Source: Leptotrichia sp. oral taxon 212 (GTDB lineage Bacteria; Fusobacteriota; Fusobacteriia; Fusobacteriales; Leptotrichiaceae). Taken from it: DNA of 64,000 bases. The notes beneath the pieces are model-generated. The model was not told where the DNA came from. It ran no database searches and saw only the letters and a list, made by a program, of their open reading frames with translations. Location: contig NZ_CP012410.1 in NCBI RefSeq assembly GCF_001274535.1, positions 2,205,126-2,269,125 of the forward strand. The letters run 5' to 3'. Position numbers and translations under genes: made by a program. The first letter of the stretch is position 1. Every line of letters starts with the position of its first letter. This document shows, piece by piece, positions 17,437-25,187 of the stretch.

Positions 17437-18288
17437 TTAACCAACCAATAAGGATTGACTTCTGTAAGAAGCAGGAGTTAATCCTTTTAATTTTTCCTTT
17501 ATTCTTTTGTTGTTGTAATAATATATGTATTCCTCTATTGCTTCTTTCAGTTCTTCCAGTGTTCTGTACTTTTCTTCCTGTTCATAAAACATCTCTGATT
17601 TTAATAACCCAAAGAAACATTCCATTAATCCGTTATCTAAACTGTTTCCTTTCCTTGACATACTTTGAGTTATATTCTTTTCTTTTAACCTTTTCTGATA
17701 TAAATAATGCTGATACTGCCATCCTTGATCGCTATGAAATATCAAATTCTCATAATTCCCATTTTCTTTAAATGCTAAATTTAACATATGGTTTATCTGC
17801 CCCAAGTTAGGACTGCGCGAAATATCATATGAAACTATGTATCTTCCATAAGCATCCAATATTGGAGATAAGTATAACTTTTCTCCCCTCAGATTAAATT
17901 CTGTCACATCTGTAAACCATTTCTGATTTGGAGCTGCTGCTTCAAAATCTCTTCTGATATGATTATCAGCTATCCTTCCTGTCTGACCTCTGTATGAAGA
18001 ATATTTCCTCTTTTTACGGATAATGCTCTGTAAATTAAATTTCTTCATAAGCCTCTGTACTTTTTTATGATTAATATTTAACCCTTGATTCTTTAATTCC
18101 AATGTTACTCTTCGATAACCATATCTTCCTTTATTTGCATAGTAAATTTCTTTGATTTTTTCAATGATATCTTTATTCTTCTCATCAATATCTTTTTTAT
18201 CAATATAGTAGTAATATACTGATTTTGATATCCCGGCAATTTTTAACAGCATCTTGAAAGGGTATTTAGCTCTAAGTTCGGCTATCAC
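17437..18288 (-). CDS. IS3-family transposase OrfB (DDE integrase core)
   Basis: 283 residues. It contains the HTH_21-like region (KGRYGYRRVTLEL), then the rve catalytic core with the DDE triad: Asp in WFTDVTEF, Asp in FHSDQGWQY, and Glu in LDNGLMECFFGLLKSE, spaced as in IS3 family members. The apparent start is a GTG inside the overlap with orfA. More likely it is made only as an OrfAB fusion by -1 slippage on the AAAAAG at the orfA end. It makes the strand cuts for IS transposition. Confidence 0.93.
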   Translation of the reverse strand: MIAELRAKYPFKMLLKIAGISKSVYYYYIDKKDIDEKNKDIIEKIKEIYYANKGRYGYRRVTLELKNQGLNINHKKVQRLMKKFNLQSIIRKKRKYSSYRGQTGRIADNHIRRDFEAAAPNQKWFTDVTEFNLRGEKLYLSPILDAYGRYIVSYDISRSPNLGQINHMLNLAFKENGNYENLIFHSDQGWQYQHYLYQKRLKEKNITQSMSRKGNSLDNGLMECFFGLLKSEMFYEQEEKYRTLEELKEAIEEYIYYYNNKRIKEKLKGLTPASYRSQSLLVG

Positions 18289-18290
18289 TC

Positions 18291-18800
18291 TTACTTTTTC
18301 TTCTCTTTTAGCTCCCTTTCCTGAACTAGAGCTCTCAATTTTTTTAAGTATTCGTTCTCAGCTTTAAGATACATATTTTCTTCTTCTAACTGTTTAATCT
18401 TATCTTTTTCAGATAGAACTTTCTCATTTTTCTTAGGTTTAGTCATAGATTTAGGTTTCCTTCCTTTTTTCTTCTCTACAACATTATACTCATTTTCTTT
18501 AAATTTTGAAAGCCAATTATGTAAAATACTAGGAGCTGGCAAACCAATATCAATAGCAACAGAATTAATAGACTCATGATTAACTAAAATTCTATTAATT
18601 ATTTGTAATTTAAAATCTTTAGAATAAACTCTATTTTTATCTTTTCTTAAAATATCATATCCATGTTTTTCAATTAAAGCAATTAAATATTTAATATTAG
18701 ATTCCTGAACATCAAAATCATTAGCTAAAGAAGAAATAGTTTCACCATTTTTTCTTCTTTCATATATTTCAATTTTATCTTCTCTTGTTAATTTGCTCAT
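18291..18800 (-). CDS. IS3-family OrfA (HTH DNA-binding protein)
   Basis: 169 residues from the ATG at 18800, which has GGAGG about 10 nt upstream; a longer frame to 18848 would begin inside the IS end and is not used. Two helix-turn-helix regions are visible (GETISSLANDFDVQESNIKYL and SINSVAIDIGLPAPSILHNWL), followed by a Lys-rich segment and a leucine-zipper-like coiled coil (IKQLEEENMYLKAENEYLKKL). It ends KEKKK, TAA on AAGAAAAAGTAA, the slippery A-tract for the frameshift into OrfB. Confidence 0.9.
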   Translation of the reverse strand: MSKLTREDKIEIYERRKNGETISSLANDFDVQESNIKYLIALIEKHGYDILRKDKNRVYSKDFKLQIINRILVNHESINSVAIDIGLPAPSILHNWLSKFKENEYNVVEKKKGRKPKSMTKPKKNEKVLSEKDKIKQLEEENMYLKAENEYLKKLRALVQERELKEKKK

Positions 18801-18847
18801 AAAAACTGCACCTCCAATCTTGTGTCCAAGATTTTGGGTGCAGTACA

Positions 18848-19217
18848 AAATAATCCAGCCTTTTTTATCCCAATTTATTTAACTATATTTCAGTTTACCC
18901 TTTCAGGGTCTACCTTAAGGTAATTTAATTATATCAAATTATTATATTTTATGCAAATCTATTTTTTAAAAGCTATTTCTTTTCAGGAAAGCCATTTTAA
19001 GAGCTTCTTTTTATTTAGACAAGGAAAATATCGAAGATGTCAAAAATCGTTCAATATGGGGCTAATATGACAGTACAGAGCCTCTTGAATTGTATTGATT
19101 CAACACTGGGCCTTACTTTGTAAAATAGGCCCTGTTAATATTAAAGTCATCCCTATAAATATGCCACTATTTCCCTATTTTATTTAACTAGGTACAAAAA
19201 AATATAAAAATTTTTTA
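18848..19217. other. Gene-free stretch with several palindromes
   Basis: Between the IS and the repressor gene I find no credible gene. It holds small palindromes: ACCCT/AGGGT at 18897-18909, TACCTTAAGGTA at 18912-18923, and a GGGCCT/AGGCCC hairpin near 19109-19133. The phrase CTGAAATATAGTT of 17348-17361 recurs here inverted near 18882-18895, so part may be a relic duplication. Short open pieces (e.g. DKENIEDVKNRSIWG) could be decayed coding sequence. Confidence 0.35.
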
Positions 19218-19556
19218 TCATTTAAATTTTTCTTTAAAAAATATATCCTGTATTTTATAGAATATTTCTTCTTTTTCCTTAATCGTTATTTTTTCATCAC
19301 TAAAAAACGAAATAATTTGATTTATAAATATCTCTTTATCAACAAATTCATTTTCAAGAGTTCCATAAAGTATATACTCAGGATTCACATTAAATAAACG
19401 GGACAGCTTTAATAGACTATCACTGTTTATTTTTCTTTCATTATTTTCGTATCTTGAGATAGTTCCAGCAGATGAATCTATTTTTTCTGCTACTTCTTCC
19501 AGTGAATACTTAAAATTTTCTCTTAACCTTTTTAATCTCTTACCTGAATTTTCCAT
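19218..19556 (-). CDS. XRE-family CI-like repressor of the element
   Basis: 112 residues. The N-terminal HTH_3 domain (residues 5-60) has RLKRLRENFKYSLEEVAEKI and GTISRYENNERKI, and the C-terminal helices may dimerise. It is transcribed divergently from the Cro-like gene at 19688 across a 131-bp region with palindromic operators that overlap its own -35. This is the standard lysogeny switch of phages and integrative elements, so it probably keeps excision or replication silent. No peptidase or cleavage domain is seen. Confidence 0.8.
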   Translation of the reverse strand: MENSGKRLKRLRENFKYSLEEVAEKIDSSAGTISRYENNERKINSDSLLKLSRLFNVNPEYILYGTLENEFVDKEIFINQIISFFSDEKITIKEKEEIFYKIQDIFFKEKFK

Positions 19557-19571
19557 AATATTTCTCCTTTA

Positions 19572-19654
19572 AAGTTGATAAATTTTACCATAAAATTGAT
19601 ATTTTATCAATTTAATTGAAATTCAATTGACAAAAATAATATTTATGGTATAAT
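19572..19654. promoter_or_regulatory. Divergent promoters and operators of the CI/Cro-like switch
   Basis: Rightward: TTGACA 19627-19632, 16-nt spacer, TATAAT 19649-19654. Leftward: TTGATA (complement of 19605-19610), 17-nt spacer, TAAAAT. Two adjacent palindromes lie between: 19593-19613 (AAATTGATA, 3 nt, TATCAATTT) and 19614-19628 (AATTGAA, A, TTCAATT). They overlap both -35 elements and are probable repressor sites. Confidence 0.7.
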
Positions 19655-19687
19655 TTTTTTACCAAAAAGCAAAAAGGAGCACAGGAA

Positions 19688-19888
19688 ATGAAAATAAACC
19701 TTTTGAAATCAAAAATGAGTTTGTATGGAGATAATAATAAAAAACTTGCTGATAAGCTAAATATTACCCCTTCTGCTTTTTCAAGGAAAATAAATGGAAG
19801 GAGTGATTTTAATGTTGATGAAATTAAATTTATCAGAAAAGAATATAATTTGACTGATGAAGAATTTATTAGTATTTTTTTTGATTAA
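19688..19888 (+). CDS. Cro-like small HTH protein
   Basis: 66 residues, a single helix-turn-helix: NNKKLADKLNITPSAFSRKI is the core. It belongs with the small phage-type regulators (DUF739-like) and is a paralog of the 24824-25027 protein, sharing the layout and the final EEF/IM-x-IFF ending. AAAAAGGAG is a good ribosome site and a consensus promoter lies upstream. It probably antagonises the divergent repressor. Confidence 0.75.
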   Translation: MKINLLKSKMSLYGDNNKKLADKLNITPSAFSRKINGRSDFNVDEIKFIRKEYNLTDEEFISIFFD

Positions 19889-20026
19889 TCCATTGCTGTT
19901 TGGTAAAAAAATGAGAAAGTATGAATAAAAAAATTATTATGATTTAGTGTAGTAACTGATATTATACTATTAAATTTATCTAACTCAAGTCGTTACAATA
20001 AATATCAAAAAATTAGGAGGAAAATT

Positions 20027-20965
20027 ATGGATGGTCTTATAGGCATAATATTAATTATAATAGTTACATTAATATTAAGTCCAATTATAGCTGTATTTAG
20101 CATTCCTATTTTTATTTTAGGATGTTGTGTAATTATAATAATGATAGCACGAGAGATTATAAGTTTTTTGAGCGAAAAAAAAGAAATTGAAAATAACATA
20201 TTTAGAATAGAGTATTTTAGAATACTGGATAGTGCTTATAGAATAGCTATGATAGAACAAATAGAAAAGATAAAAATAATAGATAAAACTTTAATTATTG
20301 AAACAAAAAAATCACATTATGTATATGAAATAGAAAATATTAAGTCGATGAAAGTAGATTCATATATAGATTACAATAAAGTTAAATATAAAAAATTGCT
20401 TTTAGAGTGTCAAGATAGTAATACAAATAAATTATTTTACATTGAATTATATCAAGATAAAGGTATACTAAATCTTAATAAAAATATAGATATTATTTAT
20501 GATAAATTAAATCATCTATCGAAACATGAAGAAAATAAAATTTATTATGAAGAAATAGATTTATCAGAACTAATATTATTACAAGAAAAAAATATATTAA
20601 AAGCAAAAGAAATACTTTTAGATAAGGCTATTAGAATAGAAGCAATATTGACTAATATTAAAGAAGAAAATTTATATATTAGAGTCAATTTAGCAATAGA
20701 TAACTCAAAGGAAAGCAATGTTATATTTTATATTAATAAACCAGAAGAAAAAGAAAAAATAAAAGAATATCAACTAGGTGACAGAATAACTGTAAATGGA
20801 ATAATAGAAGAAATATATGATGATAAGTATCTTCTAGGAAATGTTATTATAGGAAAAATTGAAATTGAAAAAAAAGATAAAAAAAAATTAGAAAATGACT
20901 GTTCAAAAGAAAATCTAAAAATAGAAAATAAATATGTTGAACTAGAAAAAAAATATTCTTTTTAA
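20027..20965 (+). CDS. Membrane protein with OB-fold-like domain (element cargo)
   Basis: 312 residues. Two membrane segments occupy residues 4-45, followed by a cytoplasmic mixed alpha/beta region and, near residues 200-285, a strand pattern (IRIEAILTNIKEENLYIRV, YQLGDRITVNGIIEEIYDDKYLLG) resembling the OB-fold of tRNA_anti-like proteins. AGGAGG-type ribosome site upstream. The last codons run through an A8 tract (20946-20953) from which a -1 shift would enter the open frame leading into the 21037-21465 gene. Function unknown. Confidence 0.55.
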   Translation: MDGLIGIILIIIVTLILSPIIAVFSIPIFILGCCVIIIMIAREIISFLSEKKEIENNIFRIEYFRILDSAYRIAMIEQIEKIKIIDKTLIIETKKSHYVYEIENIKSMKVDSYIDYNKVKYKKLLLECQDSNTNKLFYIELYQDKGILNLNKNIDIIYDKLNHLSKHEENKIYYEEIDLSELILLQEKNILKAKEILLDKAIRIEAILTNIKEENLYIRVNLAIDNSKESNVIFYINKPEEKEKIKEYQLGDRITVNGIIEEIYDDKYLLGNVIIGKIEIEKKDKKKLENDCSKENLKIENKYVELEKKYSF

Positions 20966-21036
20966 TTTCTAATATAAAAAAATGGTTTTCTAACTTAAAT
21001 AAAATTCAAAAAATTATATTAATTCTTCTTATTTTA

Positions 21037-21465
21037 ATGAGTATCGTTACAAAAGTTTACACCATTCATTCTATCTCTTTAAAAGAAAAAGAAATTGAAC
21101 AAATACAAAAAAATTATGAAAAATTATCTGAAAATAAAAAAAATAATAATGTAGAACAAAAAACAGATACAGCAAAAAAAACTAATAATACAAGTGAGGT
21201 TAGTACATCAGAAGAAACTGGAACAATTAACGATATAAAAAATGAAATAAAATTACAAATTAAAGAACAAGCACAAAAGGAAGGAATACAGCTTACTGAT
21301 GAAGAAATTGAAAAATTAGCTTTGTATCAAATGTACAAAAATATGGAAGAAAATTTATCAAATGATCCTGCATTACGGGAAGAATTAAAAAAGGCAATTG
21401 ACAGTATAAACGATCCTGAAAAGAAAAATGAGTTAAAAAATACTTTTGACAAATATTTAGATTAA
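21037..21465 (+). CDS. Coiled-coil protein, perhaps the C-terminal part of the preceding gene
   Basis: 142 residues from the first ATG: a Lys/Glu/Asn-rich coiled coil with helical C-terminal half (LTDEEIEKLALYQMYKNM). No ribosome site precedes the ATG, and the frame is open upstream to 20941 with a hydrophobic stretch (KIIILILLILMSIVTKV-like) that would be a membrane segment. The upstream frame has no ATG, GTG or TTG. Expression by -1 frameshift from the 20027 gene is therefore possible. No family recognised. Confidence 0.45.
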   Translation: MSIVTKVYTIHSISLKEKEIEQIQKNYEKLSENKKNNNVEQKTDTAKKTNNTSEVSTSEETGTINDIKNEIKLQIKEQAQKEGIQLTDEEIEKLALYQMYKNMEENLSNDPALREELKKAIDSINDPEKKNELKNTFDKYLD

Positions 21466-21487
21466 AATTATAGAAAAGGAATATTTT

Positions 21488-22609
21488 ATGTTATTACAAA
21501 ATTTAAATAATTCTAATAAAAAGAAAATTGAAAAAAAGAATATAATTTTTTATGCAATAATTGGATTAATTTTTTTATTAAATCTAATAGAATGGGTAAA
21601 TTTCAAAAAAGAATATGACAAAAAAAATGAGAAATTATTAAAAATAAAATCTTTAGTACAAAAAGAAAATTTAGAAAATAAAATAAAAAATACAAATCAA
21701 GATTTTGAGATTAAAAACGGATATAAATACAGAAAGTCTAATGGAGAAAGTTCAACCTTTACTCCAAGAAATCTTAAATATGCTGAAAATTTAATTAATA
21801 ATCTAGTTTCTTATGAAAACTTACAAAAAGAATATTGTGAAACAGTAAATGAAATTGTTAAGGTGGATAATGGAATAATGCCAGGTACAACTAAACCTTT
21901 TGAAGAAGTAACCTATATTCAAGTAGATGATGCTTACAGAGAATATTTACAAAAAATAGCACAAATTAGACAAGTATTTGATACAATTTATGGAAATGAT
22001 AATGATTTAGAAACAGGACTTGGCTGTTATTATAAAGGTACTTATTGGAATAATAAAAATTCACAATATGAAGCAAAACAGTTTTATAATGATGAGATAA
22101 TAAAATTTTTGAATAATCACGGTTATAATGAAGAAATTAGTCCGACAGCTACAGATTCATTTAATATCAACAATGATAACTATGACTCTCAAATTAATGC
22201 TTATTGTTTAGGAGTAAGAGAAGCTACAAAAAATAATTCTAAATATACAACAACTTTTAAAGCTTCTTTATGTAGAGTAAATAATAATGTTGTAAGAAAT
22301 GTCACTGTTATATTTGAAGATAACGATATAAATATTAATCATGATACGAGTAAAAATTTATTCTTTGTTCCAATTGGATATATTTCATATGCAAAATATA
22401 ATTCCAGTAGTAAAATATTAAATATAGACTTACAATCAAGAGGAACAGCCTTAAAAGATTTACCTGCAGGATATATTTTACCTATAACTTCAAGAAATAT
22501 TGAAATAGCCTTTGCTAAAATTATAGATAAAGATTTGATAGCAGTTTATGGAAGTACATTGGGAGTCGCAACTGTTTCTGAAGAAGAATTTATCTCTCCT
22601 TCGTTTTAA
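21488..22609 (+). CDS. Membrane-anchored cargo protein of unknown function
   Basis: 373 residues: a Lys-rich N-terminus, one membrane segment (about residues 22-40), a short coiled-coil, and a large extracytoplasmic domain with few Cys (CETVNEIV, GCYYKGTYW, AYCLGVREA, SLCRVNNN) that could form disulfides. AAAAGGA lies 7 nt upstream. It is the last of three same-strand cargo genes and ends at a strong bidirectional terminator. No domain recognised; it could be a surface or superinfection-type factor, but nothing in the sequence proves that. Confidence 0.5.
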   Translation: MLLQNLNNSNKKKIEKKNIIFYAIIGLIFLLNLIEWVNFKKEYDKKNEKLLKIKSLVQKENLENKIKNTNQDFEIKNGYKYRKSNGESSTFTPRNLKYAENLINNLVSYENLQKEYCETVNEIVKVDNGIMPGTTKPFEEVTYIQVDDAYREYLQKIAQIRQVFDTIYGNDNDLETGLGCYYKGTYWNNKNSQYEAKQFYNDEIIKFLNNHGYNEEISPTATDSFNINNDNYDSQINAYCLGVREATKNNSKYTTTFKASLCRVNNNVVRNVTVIFEDNDININHDTSKNLFFVPIGYISYAKYNSSSKILNIDLQSRGTALKDLPAGYILPITSRNIEIAFAKIIDKDLIAVYGSTLGVATVSEEEFISPSF

Positions 22610-22654
22610 TAAAAAACAAAAAATATCTTTTATTTATTAAAATTTGAACTACAC

Positions 22655-22692
22655 AAAACAGGAAATGAATCTAGAAAAACATTTCCTGTTTT
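22655..22692. terminator. Strong bidirectional terminator
   Basis: A perfect 13-bp stem: AAAACAGGAAATG (22655-22667) with CATTTCCTGTTTT (22680-22692), 12-nt loop, A/T flanks. It lies between convergent genes ending at 22609 and 22713. Confidence 0.85.
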
Positions 22693-22712
22693 ATATTGTA
22701 AGTTATAAACAA

Positions 22713-23441
22713 TTATTTTTTAGTTTCTTTCTTTGAAACAGGTTCTCTATTTTCCCATTTGAAGAATTTTTCTCCCACACCAAGCCTTTCAAGAATTTTA
22801 TTATAATTATAATCCGATTTCAATGGAATCTTTGAAAACATCTCTTCCATTCTTTCTATTTCCATATCATTATATATAGTATCATTTCTGTCTAAATGAA
22901 GAGTCTCAAAATAATTAATAAAACTGCTTAAATTATTTACTGAATAAAAACTTATAAATAATATAAAATCTCTAATTCCTATACTATAAGAACTTTTTTT
23001 ACTGAGATGCTTTATAATTACTATTTTAGGATTTCTAGCAGCATCCCTCATATCTCCATATACTAAATTGTGTCCTAATTTAAAAGAATCAACCACAGAA
23101 AATGAAAATCCTAAATTTTCTAAATATTCAATAAAATATACTATATCAGTAAGCTTTTTATCTTCTTTTGATAAATCTTTTAAAATTTCTTTTATTTCTG
23201 ATTTCTTCTCTTTTTTAAAAAAATATTCTAGTTCATTTATAGGAATTTCTAATTCTTTAAAAAAATTTACTAAAATATTAAATGGTATTGTTCTATCCCC
23301 AACTTCATATTTTTGGACACTTAATTTAGTAATACCTATTTTTTTAGCAAGTTCTTCTAAACTTAATTTGTTTTTTTTTCTATATTCACGTATTTTGCCA
23401 CCTAAAATTTTATTATTAATATCTTTAATATTTTCATCCAT
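22713..23441 (-). CDS. XRE-family regulator with long C-terminal domain
   Basis: 242 residues. The HTH_3 domain (residues 14-70) contains IREYRKKNKLSLEELAKKIG and LSVQKYEVGDRTIPFNIL; the remaining 170 residues are alpha/beta with no recognisable peptidase motif. It is divergent from the Rep gene, and the 298-bp region between them carries a Rep-direction promoter and inverted repeats, so it probably represses Rep. Confidence 0.7.
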   Translation of the reverse strand: MDENIKDINNKILGGKIREYRKKNKLSLEELAKKIGITKLSVQKYEVGDRTIPFNILVNFFKELEIPINELEYFFKKEKKSEIKEILKDLSKEDKKLTDIVYFIEYLENLGFSFSVVDSFKLGHNLVYGDMRDAARNPKIVIIKHLSKKSSYSIGIRDFILFISFYSVNNLSSFINYFETLHLDRNDTIYNDMEIERMEEMFSKIPLKSDYNYNKILERLGVGEKFFKWENREPVSKKETKK

Positions 23442-23537
23442 TATTTTACCTCACTTTTTGTTTATATGTTTATTATATAATAAGTAGCAAAAAAATACAA
23501 TATTTTTTTATTCATTTAGATGTTATTTTTAAAAAAA

Positions 23538-23642
23538 TATTCAAAAACATATTGACATTTGTAATTTTTAATGGTATAACTATCTTGTATTCAAAAGAAT
23601 AAAAAATTTTAAATAGTATATTTTTGAATAAAACATACTATT
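23538..23642 (+). promoter_or_regulatory. Rep promoter and inverted repeats (possible origin or operator)
   Basis: TTGACA 23552-23557, 17-nt spacer, TATAAC 23575-23580 face the Rep gene. TATTCAAAAA near 23539 recurs inverted (TTTTTGAATA) near 23621-23630, and AATAGTAT (23612-23619) pairs with ATACTATT (23635-23642). These may be operators for the divergent repressor or part of the rolling-circle origin. The rest of 23442-23739 is AT-rich without a gene. Confidence 0.5.
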
Positions 23643-23739
23643 ATTAATTAGTATTGTACAAAGCAAAAATTGAAGAAAGAATTATATCTATAGAATAATA
23701 TAATTTATTTCTGAAATAAAGGTAGAAATATAGAAAGGA

Positions 23740-24486
23740 GTGATAAATATCCAAGAATACGAAGAGACAACGAGACAATATCAAATAGCTATTAAATGGT
23801 ATAGAGATAAAGTATTTCAAAATACAGTCTCTGAATCAGCCTTTAATTCTATTGAAAAATGTTATGAAAATTATCAGTATAGCATTGACAGAAATATAAA
23901 GTTTGAAAAAAGAGCAAGATGTAAAAATAACTGTTGCCCTATATGTAATACAAAATACAAGGCAAATAAATATTTTGAAATAGTGGGAAAGCTTCAGAAT
24001 ATAAATAATAAATGTCTTCTGTTTTCATTAACTTTAAACGGTAAAAATACTGAAATTAATCATGAAGAATTAAAAAGGGAAATAGAAGAAAATAACAGGA
24101 AGTTCAATAAGCTGATTAAATATCCAAAATTAAAAAAAGTAATAACAGGATATTTAAAGGTAATAGAAATAGCTTATATTCCTGAAAGAAATAGTTTTCT
24201 TCCTCATTTACATATTATTCTTTTTACAATAAAAGGAATATATAAGCATTTTAAGATAAGAGAGCTGAAGAAATTGATAGAAAACAGATGGAGTGAATTG
24301 AAAGGATTTAAGGCTAATACTTACTTAAAAAAATTAGGTACAGAAGAGAAAATAAATAAATGTGTGTCTTACCTTACTACTTCTGAAAAAAAAAGATTAA
24401 GTAAATTTTTCAATGAAGACAGGAAGATATTGGCAACGTATCTGAAAAGTATAAAACGAAAACGGTTATACATTTGGAGTAACTAA
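23740..24486 (+). CDS. Rolling-circle replication initiator (HUH Rep)
   Basis: 248 residues. An N-terminal Cys cluster (CKNNCCPIC, residues 61-69) is followed by HUH motif 1 (FSLTLNGKN), motif 2 PHLHII (His156, His158) and a candidate catalytic Tyr211 in CVSYLTTSEKK, the order of Rep_1-type plasmid initiators. Rep would nick the double-strand origin and stay bound to the 5' end. The only in-frame start is a GTG whose ribosome site (AAAGGAG) overlaps it, so the true start is uncertain. In an integrated element it implies replication after excision, or possible relaxase-like use. Confidence 0.8.
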   Translation: MINIQEYEETTRQYQIAIKWYRDKVFQNTVSESAFNSIEKCYENYQYSIDRNIKFEKRARCKNNCCPICNTKYKANKYFEIVGKLQNINNKCLLFSLTLNGKNTEINHEELKREIEENNRKFNKLIKYPKLKKVITGYLKVIEIAYIPERNSFLPHLHIILFTIKGIYKHFKIRELKKLIENRWSELKGFKANTYLKKLGTEEKINKCVSYLTTSEKKRLSKFFNEDRKILATYLKSIKRKRLYIWSN

Positions 24487-24577
24487 AAAAAGAGAGATTG
24501 AATAGGTCAGAGTCAGACTTTACCCCTCCAGTGTAACAGATAGAAAGAAGAATTAATCTTAAAAAAGGAGAGAAATT

Positions 24578-24769
24578 ATGAGCAGAAAGTTGAAAAAAGC
24601 CATAAATCAATATTGTTTTGAGTGTTGTGAAGAAAATGCTGAAAAAACAAAGAACTGCCCGTATAATAAATGTCCTTTATGGAAATACAGATTAAAAAAG
24701 GAAGTACAAAAAAATATAAATTTGCAACCTTTATTAATTAAAAATTTTAAAGAATGTGTAATAAAATAA
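24578..24769 (+). CDS. Small Cys-rich zinc-binding-type protein
   Basis: 63 residues. It matches a phage and island small-protein pattern: KAINQYCFECC, then CPYNKCPLWKYR, four or more Cys likely binding zinc. AAAAGGAG precedes the ATG. It lies between Rep and the second Cro-like gene. Proteins of this pattern are common in phage early regions, but their role is not established. Confidence 0.65.
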   Translation: MSRKLKKAINQYCFECCEENAEKTKNCPYNKCPLWKYRLKKEVQKNINLQPLLIKNFKECVIK

Positions 24770-24823
24770 AGCACATTAGAAAATATTAAAAAATAGCAAG
24801 TTGAATAAAAAAAGGAGGAAATT

Positions 24824-25027
24824 ATGATGAATCTTAGAAAGTTAAAGGGAAAAATTATAGAAAAAGGTTATACTGCAGGACAATTAGCTAAGAAAATTGG
24901 AATAGGAAATACTTCTATGAGTTATAAAATGAATCAGCATAAACCTTTTAACCTGTTTGAAATGAAAAAAATAATAGAATTATTAGATTTGAGCAGTGAG
25001 GAAATTATGAATATTTTTTTCAGTTAA
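24824..25027 (+). CDS. Second Cro-like small HTH protein
   Basis: 67 residues (first of two Met codons used; AAAGGAGG upstream). MNLRKLKGKI leads into an HTH (TAGQLAKKIGIGNTSMSYKM) and the protein ends EEIMNIFFS. Paralog of 19688-19888 within the same element. It lies just before the integrase, a position where excisionases often sit, so it may regulate or assist excision; inference from position. Confidence 0.65.
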   Translation: MMNLRKLKGKIIEKGYTAGQLAKKIGIGNTSMSYKMNQHKPFNLFEMKKIIELLDLSSEEIMNIFFS

Positions 25028-25053
25028 AAGTAATTGAAAGGAGAATTAGCAGA

Positions 25054-25167
25054 ATGAGTATTGATAAAAATAAAAGGAGCAATTTTATAAGAATACTACT
25101 TATAAAATCACTCATGAGAGCTTTTATTTTATCATACTCTTTCAAAAAAATAAATGAAATTTTCTAA
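25054..25167 (+). CDS. 37-residue frame before the integrase
   Basis: The ATG at 25054 has AAAGGAG 10 nt upstream and opens 37 codons (MSIDKNKRSNFIRILLIKSL and on to a stop at 25167). It is basic with one hydrophobic stretch. GATAAAA-TAAAAG near 25067 and CTTTTATTTTATC near 25120 form an inverted repeat inside it, so the segment may be an RNA structure controlling the integrase rather than a gene. Unrecognised. Confidence 0.35.
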   Translation: MSIDKNKRSNFIRILLIKSLMRAFILSYSFKKINEIF

Positions 25168-25187
25168 AAAAGAAAGGAAGAGATAAT

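Larger units (their letters stand above)
17405..18847 (-). mobile_element. IS3-family (IS150-like) insertion sequence
   Basis: 1443 bp with imperfect terminal inverted repeats: the left end begins TGTACTGACCCCAAAAAGTT and the right end reads TGTACTGCACCCAAAATCTT inward. Three A residues flank both ends (17402-17404, 18848-18850), a 3-bp target duplication as expected for IS3. It carries orfA and orfB in -1 relation and appears intact. It sits inside the integrative element, between the left arm sites and the repressor gene. Confidence 0.9.
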
